Translations under genes and position numbers: made by a program
Assembly (NCBI GenBank): GCA_020434085.1
Contig: JAGRBM010000242.1
Location: 1-9,105 of the forward strand
Length of the DNA: 9,105 bases
Origin: Chrysiogenia bacterium
GTDB lineage: Bacteria > JAGRBM01
Reading direction: 5' to 3'
Shown: positions 7,148-9,105 of the stretch, one piece after another
How the letters are laid out: each line of letters starts with the position of its first letter
How positions within the stretch are numbered: the stretch's first letter is position 1
The notes under the pieces: model-generated
Told to the model about the DNA's origin: nothing
Seen by the model: the letters and a program-made list of their open reading frames with translations, nothing else
Databases searched by the model: none

Positions 7148-7585
7148 TCAGACGCCGATGTCCTCGTTCCAGAGTTCCGGGTTGGCGGCAATGAAGTTCT
7201 CCATCAGCTCGATGCAGGCAGGCTCTTGCAACACCTCGACAACGACGCCGCGAGAGTGAAGCAGTTCTTCCTCTCCCAGAAAGGTCCTGTTTTCCCCGAC
7301 TACGACTTTGGGAATGCCATACAGAAGAATCGCCCCGCTGCACATGGAGCACGGGGAGAGCGTGGTGTAGAGCACCGACTCGCGATAGACCTGCGCGCTC
7401 TGACGTCCGGCATTTTCGAAGGCGTCCATCTCGCCATGCAGGATGGCGCTGCCCTGCTGAACCCGGCGATTGTGTCCGCGGCCGATGATGCGCCCCTCAT
7501 TCACGATCACCGATCCAATGGGAATCCCGCCCTCGTCCAGGCCCTTGCGGGCCTCTTCGATGGCAGCTTGCAGAAATTTGTCCAT
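7148..7585 (-). CDS. Cytosine deaminase, yeast FCY1-like
   Basis: A 145-residue zinc-dependent deaminase of the CDA fold, predicted to convert cytosine to uracil in pyrimidine salvage. The zinc and proton-relay motifs are HGE (H50, E52) and PCSMC (C79, C82). The rest tracks the fungal cytosine deaminase closely: GGIPIG (19-24), RGHNRR with N39, [43 protein letters not shown] (88-99), and a C-terminal WNEDIG (139-144) with D142 at the position of FCY1's substrate-contacting Asp155. It is therefore more like FCY1 than the tRNA adenosine deaminase TadA or the unrelated bacterial CodA. The start at 7585 is chosen because a longer reading frame would run back through the tRNA gene. It lies 21 bases after tRNA-Ser, with no Shine-Dalgarno sequence. 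A nucleoside or other base deaminase is the alternative. Confidence 0.88.
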   Translation of the reverse strand: MDKFLQAAIEEARKGLDEGGIPIGSVIVNEGRIIGRGHNRRVQQGSAILHGEMDAFENAGRQSAQVYRESVLYTTLSPCSMCSGAILLYGIPKVVVGENRTFLGEEELLHSRGVVVEVLQEPACIELMENFIAANPELWNEDIGV

Positions 7586-7591
7586 ACAGGG

Positions 7592-7600
7592 GATATAGCA
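7592..7600 (-). promoter_or_regulatory. Possible extended -10 just before the deaminase start
   Basis: In the 21-base gap between tRNA-Ser and the deaminase ATG, the minus strand carries TG-C-TATATC, an extended -10-like element. It would start transcription at about 7585, the first base of the ATG, giving a leaderless mRNA. No -35 is visible in the tRNA end upstream, so support is thin. Processing of a tRNA-deaminase cotranscript is the alternative. Confidence 0.25.
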
Positions 7601-7606
7601 GAAAAG

Positions 7607-7694
<88 letters not shown>

Positions 7695-7718
7695 GCTGGC
7701 GGTCGTTTCGAGCGGCTA

Positions 7719-7747
7719 CTCATAGGACGGATACGGGCTGATGGCAA
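7719..7747 (-). promoter_or_regulatory. Sigma-70 type promoter for tRNA-Ser
   Basis: On the minus strand TTGCCA (7747-7742) and TATGAG (7724-7719) are separated by exactly 17 bases. This matches the -35 consensus at five of six positions and the -10 consensus at four. Predicted start is near 7712, leaving a leader of about 18 bases before the mature tRNA 5' end. The GC-rich stretch right after the -10 is like the discriminator of growth-rate-controlled stable-RNA promoters, though such control is inferred. Confidence 0.55.
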
Positions 7748-7794
7748 GACCTCGGGGCGCCGCTTCAGAGGCTTTCCCTACCCACATAGGCAAG

Positions 7795-7826
7795 AAAAAG
7801 GGCCTCCCGAACGGGAGGCCCTTTTT
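7795..7826 (-). terminator. Strong intrinsic terminator, bidirectional in form
   Basis: A perfect 9-bp GC stem, GGGCCTCCC with GGGAGGCCC around a GAAC tetraloop, is flanked by five A and five T. It therefore works as a Rho-independent terminator on either strand and can extend to 14 bp. It lies 24 bases past the stop codon of the exported-protein gene and insulates the tRNA-Ser promoter from it. Confidence 0.92.
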
Positions 7827-7850
7827 GGTTTCTCAGCAGTTTACCGTCGG

Positions 7851-9032
7851 TCAGGGAGTGACGTCGAGATCGGGAATCCCGAACATGAAGCTGTAGGGAA
7901 TGAACGTCCCGCCAGAGAGGCAGGAATCGTCCAGCCCGTCCGTATCGACGTCCCCGAAGACGACGCTGCCACCGTTCATGCAGAATCCGCCGTCGCGGTC
8001 GCCGTCGGTGTCCCAGCCCACGTCCTTGGCGTTGATCACCATCACACCGGTGTCTCCGTCTACCGCGGCAGTCACCACACCCGACATGTCAGCCGTTTCC
8101 TGCTCGTCGGTCGCGATGGTCGTTCCCTGAAGCGCCGGGTCGTAGCTCACCCGCAGGGTGGTCGTGCCATTGAGGGTCACCGTCTCTTCGGTCGCGTCAC
8201 CCCAGAAATTACCGGTCACTTCGCAATTGTGGTAGGTGACGATGTAGGTGACACCATCGATCGTGGTGTCGCTCGGAGTCTGGTTATTGGGGGACTCCTT
8301 TATAGAAGCCATCGCGGCCAGCACCTCCCCATGGACAGCAGTCGTAACCGTCGCCGTGCCTGCGGAATCGTCACCCTCCGTCATCAGGTCGGCACGATTG
8401 CAGTTGGCCGTTTCCTGGGCGAAGTAGGCGTAGGGACCGGCATCGGGCCACGAGTCTTCGGTCACTGCCTGCGCAAACAGATCGGCCGTCGCCCAGCGAC
8501 CGGCATCCATGCCGAACCACGTGAGGAGGCGGGCAAGCGCATAAGCATCCCTGCCGGGTTCCTGCTCCACCATCTCACTTTCCAAACCGCCGCTGTACGA
8601 CGTCGCGAAGCTCCAACCGCCGAAGAGGCCCTCGACGAGAAGGCTGCCCGCCGAGGCCACAGTGTGGGTATTGTCGGGACCGCAATCGCTGTCCTCGCCG
8701 TTAACGGCGGCAATTAGGCCAGCCTGGATCGCATCGGCGTCGACCATCATGCCCGGGTCGTAATTGCACTCGTGCCCGTCGATGGTGATCGAAGCAGAGT
8801 CCGTGCCATACACGCTCCAGCTCTTGATCATCGTGTCGTTGTCGGGGTCGCCATCGCAGCCCATCCCGCAATTATTGCCGAGCTGGCCCGAGAGATCCCC
8901 GGCATACAAGTTGTTCACCGCGGCGTCCACCTTGATCCCCAGAAACTGGGCAACATCATCGCTGCAGGACTGCGCCATCGCACCCGCAAAGATCACTACC
9001 GCCAGAAAGGCCAAATTCTGCAACTTTTTCAT
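7851..9032 (-). CDS. Exported Asp-rich, Cys-containing protein, unknown function
   Basis: A 393-residue protein I do not recognise. It starts with a clear export signal (KK then a hydrophobic core, residues 4-20). AMAQSC at 18-23 could be a non-standard lipobox with lipid-modified C23, or a signal peptidase I site after A20 (Ala-Met-Ala). Eight more cysteines follow (55, 59, 89, 117, 211, 270, 351, 371), enough for four disulfides, which fits a periplasmic or surface location. Acidic stretches DGDPDND (60-66), DTDGDRDGG (341-349) and DVDTDGLDD (361-369) resemble calcium-binding DxDxDG loops of thrombospondin type 3 or dockerin-like repeats. The middle is rich in Thr and Val, suggesting beta structure. 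GAGGA lies 6 bases before the ATG. It is transcribed alone and ends at a strong terminator. Confidence 0.75.
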   Translation of the reverse strand: MKKLQNLAFLAVVIFAGAMAQSCSDDVAQFLGIKVDAAVNNLYAGDLSGQLGNNCGMGCDGDPDNDTMIKSWSVYGTDSASITIDGHECNYDPGMMVDADAIQAGLIAAVNGEDSDCGPDNTHTVASAGSLLVEGLFGGWSFATSYSGGLESEMVEQEPGRDAYALARLLTWFGMDAGRWATADLFAQAVTEDSWPDAGPYAYFAQETANCNRADLMTEGDDSAGTATVTTAVHGEVLAAMASIKESPNNQTPSDTTIDGVTYIVTYHNCEVTGNFWGDATEETVTLNGTTTLRVSYDPALQGTTIATDEQETADMSGVVTAAVDGDTGVMVINAKDVGWDTDGDRDGGFCMNGGSVVFGDVDTDGLDDSCLSGGTFIPYSFMFGIPDLDVTP

Positions 9033-9070
9033 TGTCGTCCTCGCTCCTCTGTCTGCGTTCCAATTGAAGG

Positions 9071-9076
9071 ATTTTA
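9071..9076 (-). promoter_or_regulatory. Possible -10 element of the exported-protein gene
   Basis: The minus strand reads TAAAAT, five of six matches to TATAAT, 38 bases before the ATG at 9032. No good -35 hexamer stands 16-18 bases upstream, so an activator or another sigma factor may be involved, or the match is chance. Confidence 0.35.
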
Positions 9077-9088
9077 CTCCCTGTTTTC

Positions 9089-9100
9089 CTACTCGGGTAG
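9089..9100. promoter_or_regulatory. 12-bp near-palindrome upstream of the exported-protein gene
   Basis: CTACTCGGGTAG is symmetrical at ten of twelve positions, with one G-T type mismatch pair. It starts 12 bases upstream of the putative -10 and covers the place where a -35 would be, a usual site for an operator. A single copy is seen and the window ends just after it. Confidence 0.2.
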
Positions 9101-9105
9101 CCCCA

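Overview
The window is a GC-rich bacterial chromosomal segment. Its gene set is a CYTH triphosphatase, a DUF2236/MpaB-type protein, a large PAS/GAF-GGDEF-EAL sensor and an Asp-rich, Cys-containing exported protein. This suits a free-living Gram-negative lineage such as the former Deltaproteobacteria (Myxococcota-like), but no phylogenetic marker fixes the taxon. No phage, insertion sequence, CRISPR array or rRNA gene is visible.

Layout. Bases 24-1228 (+) hold a hotdog-fold acyl-CoA thioesterase, a solitary HicA-like small protein and a CYTH phosphatase. The last two lie in the same reading frame, separated only by one UAG and one further codon. The CYTH gene meets a convergent PLP aminotransferase (1225-2397, -) so tightly that both stop codons share a CTAG tetranucleotide. 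A short divergent region follows, then a 1175-residue membrane-anchored cyclic-di-GMP protein (2474-6001, +) with two membrane segments, PAS-PAS-PAS-GAF-PAS, GGDEF and EAL.

From about 6039 everything reads on the minus strand. In transcription order, starting at the right-hand end, this is: an exported Asp-rich/Cys-rich protein of unknown function (9032-7851), a strong intrinsic terminator, a promoter, tRNA-Ser(CGA), a cytosine deaminase resembling the fungal FCY1 enzyme, and a DUF2236/MpaB-type protein. The deaminase start codon lies 21 bases after the tRNA CCA end and has no Shine-Dalgarno sequence. The ribosome binding site of the DUF2236 gene can be closed inside a perfect hairpin.

No single new defence or mobile system is evident. 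The most interesting points are arrangements: the tRNA-deaminase pairing with a fungal-type enzyme, the sequestered ribosome binding site, the HicA-like/CYTH pair split by one stop codon, an aminotransferase without the usual carboxylate-binding arginine, and the unrecognised exported protein.
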